Positions 62,374-64,000 of a stretch of DNA of 64,000 bases are shown here, piece by piece. This DNA is from Bacteroidota bacterium (GTDB lineage Bacteria; Bacteroidota; Bacteroidia; Bacteroidales; UBA12481), in NCBI GenBank assembly GCA_018669475.1, contig JABHCC010000100.1, forward strand, positions 50,178 through 114,177, given 5' to 3'. The position numbers and the translations under genes were made by a program. The notes under the pieces were generated by a model. It saw only the letters and a program-made list of their open reading frames with translations, ran no database searches and was not told the DNA's origin. Every line of letters starts with the position of its first letter. The stretch's first letter is position 1.

Positions 62374-62392
62374 TTGATTACAAATTAATCAA
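62374..62392. promoter_or_regulatory. Perfect palindrome upstream of the LexA/CI-like repressor
   Basis: TTGATTA (62374-62380), five-base spacer CAAAT, TAATCAA (62386-62392), a perfect 7-bp inverted repeat 37 bases upstream of ATG 62337. Size and spacing are those of a typical XRE/LexA-class operator. It overlaps a near-match to the -7 box (CAAATTAA read on the plus strand), so binding would block transcription. Confidence 0.55.
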
Positions 62393-62401
62393 TCATATGA
62401 T

Positions 62402-63916
62402 TTATCTCACACTATGCTTCCGATTTTTTTCTAATTCCAATTCAAGCTTCATCTTTTCAACCAGCTCCGGATACTTAATATATAAATTCATCTTTTGAGC
62501 TGTATCAATTCTGAGATCAAATAATTGACCAGGAATTTCCTTGTCAATATAATCATACCCATGCTCCTCCAGGAACCAATTTGGCACTCTGGTATTATGT
62601 CCGGTGTAGCGATCAAGAAAAAGCCAGTTATTTTTACGAAAAGCAAAACCATCTGCCCTTGTATTGTGCACTGCAGAAGTTCTTACGGGATCTGTAGATT
62701 CACCCAAAAGCAAGGGCAATTGATTATAGCTGTCTATTCCAACAGAATCAGACAACACAAATCCTATAAGGTGAGCAAGGGTAGCTAATATATCAACCTG
62801 ATGAATTAATTCTGTGGATACTTGACCTGCGTCTATTATTCCGGGCCACTTGATAAGGAATGGTACTCTGTGTCCTCCCTCGTAAATATCCCGCTTCAAA
62901 CCACGTAATGGACCCATGGAATAGTGTCCATAATTTTGAATTCGGGGATAAGCATAATGTTCCGGGCCATTATCAGCGGTAAAAATCACCAAAGTCTCAT
63001 CAGTAAATCCTTTTCTTTCCAGGGCTTCAAGCACCTGCCCGGCCACATAATCAGTTTGAAACACAAAATCTCCATATGCACCTGCATCTGTTTTTCCATC
63101 AAATTCATCACCTGGAATTATAGGTGCATGAGGACTGGGAAAGGGAAAATACAGAAAAAATGGTTTTTCTCCATCCTGGTTTTCAATCCACTCAACAGCC
63201 TTTTCCATCAATGTAGGCAATACCTGGTATGGATCCCAGTCCTGAACCATAGGTCCTGGCCTGAACTCCCACCCTCCTTCTTTTGTTTCCATTCCGCGTA
63301 AATCAAAAGCTTCTGTGGGCGGAATAACAAGTTTATCGTTTTCCATAAATCCATAAGGAGGAAAATTGATTGTTCCATCACCAAAATAATAATCAAACCC
63401 CTGATCAAGAGGGCCATTAGGCACGGGTAATGTCCAGTCAAAATCATCTGGTCCAAATGCCTTCCTATTATCATTATCTGAGACTTTCCTCTGTTGAGCA
63501 CTTGTATTCTTTATCGCTTCCCAATCCCAGCCAAGATGCCACTTGCCAATACAGGCAGTATTATAACCTTGTTGCTTCAGCATCCTGGCTAAGGTAAATT
63601 CTTCTTCCCCAAAGACCGACTTACCAAAAGGACCAACAATTCCATGAAAGCGCCTCCAATGGTACTGACCGGTTAACAGAGCAAAGCGACTAGGGGTACA
63701 AATTCCCGATGAGCTATGCCCATCAGTAAAACGGATCCCATCTCGGGCTAGCTGATCAAGGTTAGGTGTAGTCAATTTAGCCTTAGGGTTTTGAATCGCC
63801 AGATCTCCATATCCCATATCATCAGCATAAAGAATAAGGATATTTGGAAGACTTGTATTATCTGAATCACAAGCAATTAATAAAGTAATCAACAATATTG
63901 GCAGCAGTTTTCTCAT
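62402..63916 (-). CDS. Arylsulfatase-type sulfatase, lipoprotein (CxPxR type)
   Basis: 504 residues. Lipobox LLIAC16. The sulfatase core has [16 protein letters not shown] and the formylglycine motif CTPSR (73-77), then GKWHLGWDW and [10 protein letters not shown]. It resembles arylsulfatase A/N-acetylgalactosamine-type enzymes of polysaccharide-degrading Bacteroidota. No sulfatase-maturing enzyme gene is in the window. A G-rich repeat array lies about 34 bases upstream of the start codon. Confidence 0.92.
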   Translation of the reverse strand: MRKLLPILLITLLIACDSDNTSLPNILILYADDMGYGDLAIQNPKAKLTTPNLDQLARDGIRFTDGHSSSGICTPSRFALLTGQYHWRRFHGIVGPFGKSVFGEEEFTLARMLKQQGYNTACIGKWHLGWDWEAIKNTSAQQRKVSDNDNRKAFGPDDFDWTLPVPNGPLDQGFDYYFGDGTINFPPYGFMENDKLVIPPTEAFDLRGMETKEGGWEFRPGPMVQDWDPYQVLPTLMEKAVEWIENQDGEKPFFLYFPFPSPHAPIIPGDEFDGKTDAGAYGDFVFQTDYVAGQVLEALERKGFTDETLVIFTADNGPEHYAYPRIQNYGHYSMGPLRGLKRDIYEGGHRVPFLIKWPGIIDAGQVSTELIHQVDILATLAHLIGFVLSDSVGIDSYNQLPLLLGESTDPVRTSAVHNTRADGFAFRKNNWLFLDRYTGHNTRVPNWFLEEHGYDYIDKEIPGQLFDLRIDTAQKMNLYIKYPELVEKMKLELELEKNRKHSVR

Positions 63917-63949
63917 AATCTTGGCATTGGGCTACTAAGATAGGGAAAA

Positions 63950-64000
63950 GGCGGGAGTCGGGAATCGGGAGGCGGGAGGCGGGGACGTGGGGACGTGGGG
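63950..64000. repeat. Heptanucleotide G-rich repeat array (runs off the window edge)
   Basis: CGGGAGT, CGGGAAT, CGGGAGG, CGGGAGG, then GGGGACGT repeated. The first units are identical to those in the array at 56374-56443, 7.5 kb away. It is upstream of the sulfatase at 62402-63916 and continues beyond the window. Confidence 0.85.

Overview
This 64 kb window is a stretch of Bacteroidota chromosome, probably from a marine or sediment member of the Bacteroidales/Marinilabiliales kind. I infer this from type IX secretion (T9SS) sorting domains on three proteins, a complete moxR-batABCDE block, a TonB receptor next to a DUF4249 lipoprotein, an ECF sigma/DUF4252 cluster, the order cinA-rpmB-rpmG-DUF4295-ftsY-rimO, and TTG...TAnnTTTG promoters. 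Base composition is AT-rich. I saw no tRNA, rRNA, CRISPR array, transposase or prophage gene.

Layout. 1-6314 (minus): a sugar-catabolism operon made of an SSS-family symporter, two glycosidase-like proteins without signal peptides and a cut-off TIM-barrel isomerase. 6384-7187: truA. 7287-15591 (plus): MoxR ATPase, DUF58, a BatD-like membrane protein and BatA-BatE, tightly overlapped. 15588-19776: a membrane phosphoesterase and a large protein combining a metallopeptidase motif, a probable propeller and an outer-membrane barrel. 19828-25428 (minus): two DUF4252 proteins, an anti-sigma-like protein, an ECF sigma factor, a DUF4249 lipoprotein and a TonB receptor. 25457-36146 (minus): thioesterase, rimO, ftsY, DUF4295, L33, L28, cinA, two DUF6340 lipoproteins, a VWA-like membrane protein, fabG and sucD. 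36439-38821 (plus): an NlpC/P60 peptidase and an exported dipeptide epimerase, a likely muropeptide-processing pair. 38822-64000: secreted or lipid-anchored hydrolases (two sulfatases, a PhoD-like phosphatase, an M28 peptidase, a GH172/DUF2961 protein, an esterase), a 1503-residue CotH/lamin-tail protein, malic enzyme, a hybrid histidine kinase, a DnaQ/GIY-YIG nuclease and a LexA/CI-like regulator.

Less ordinary features: (a) three intergenic arrays of seven-base repeats (56370-56506, 61371-61430, 63950-64000), one ending in a perfect 13-bp inverted copy of the neighbouring gene's 3' end; (b) a decayed locus at 58304-58991 with remnants of a LytTR regulator and an ExbB/TolQ-like channel protein facing away from each other; (c) the metallopeptidase-barrel protein; (d) several perfect inverted repeats in promoter regions (54175-54206, 62374-62392, 50193-50219) that look like operators or hairpins. 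Families were recognised by eye from motifs; no database search was possible.
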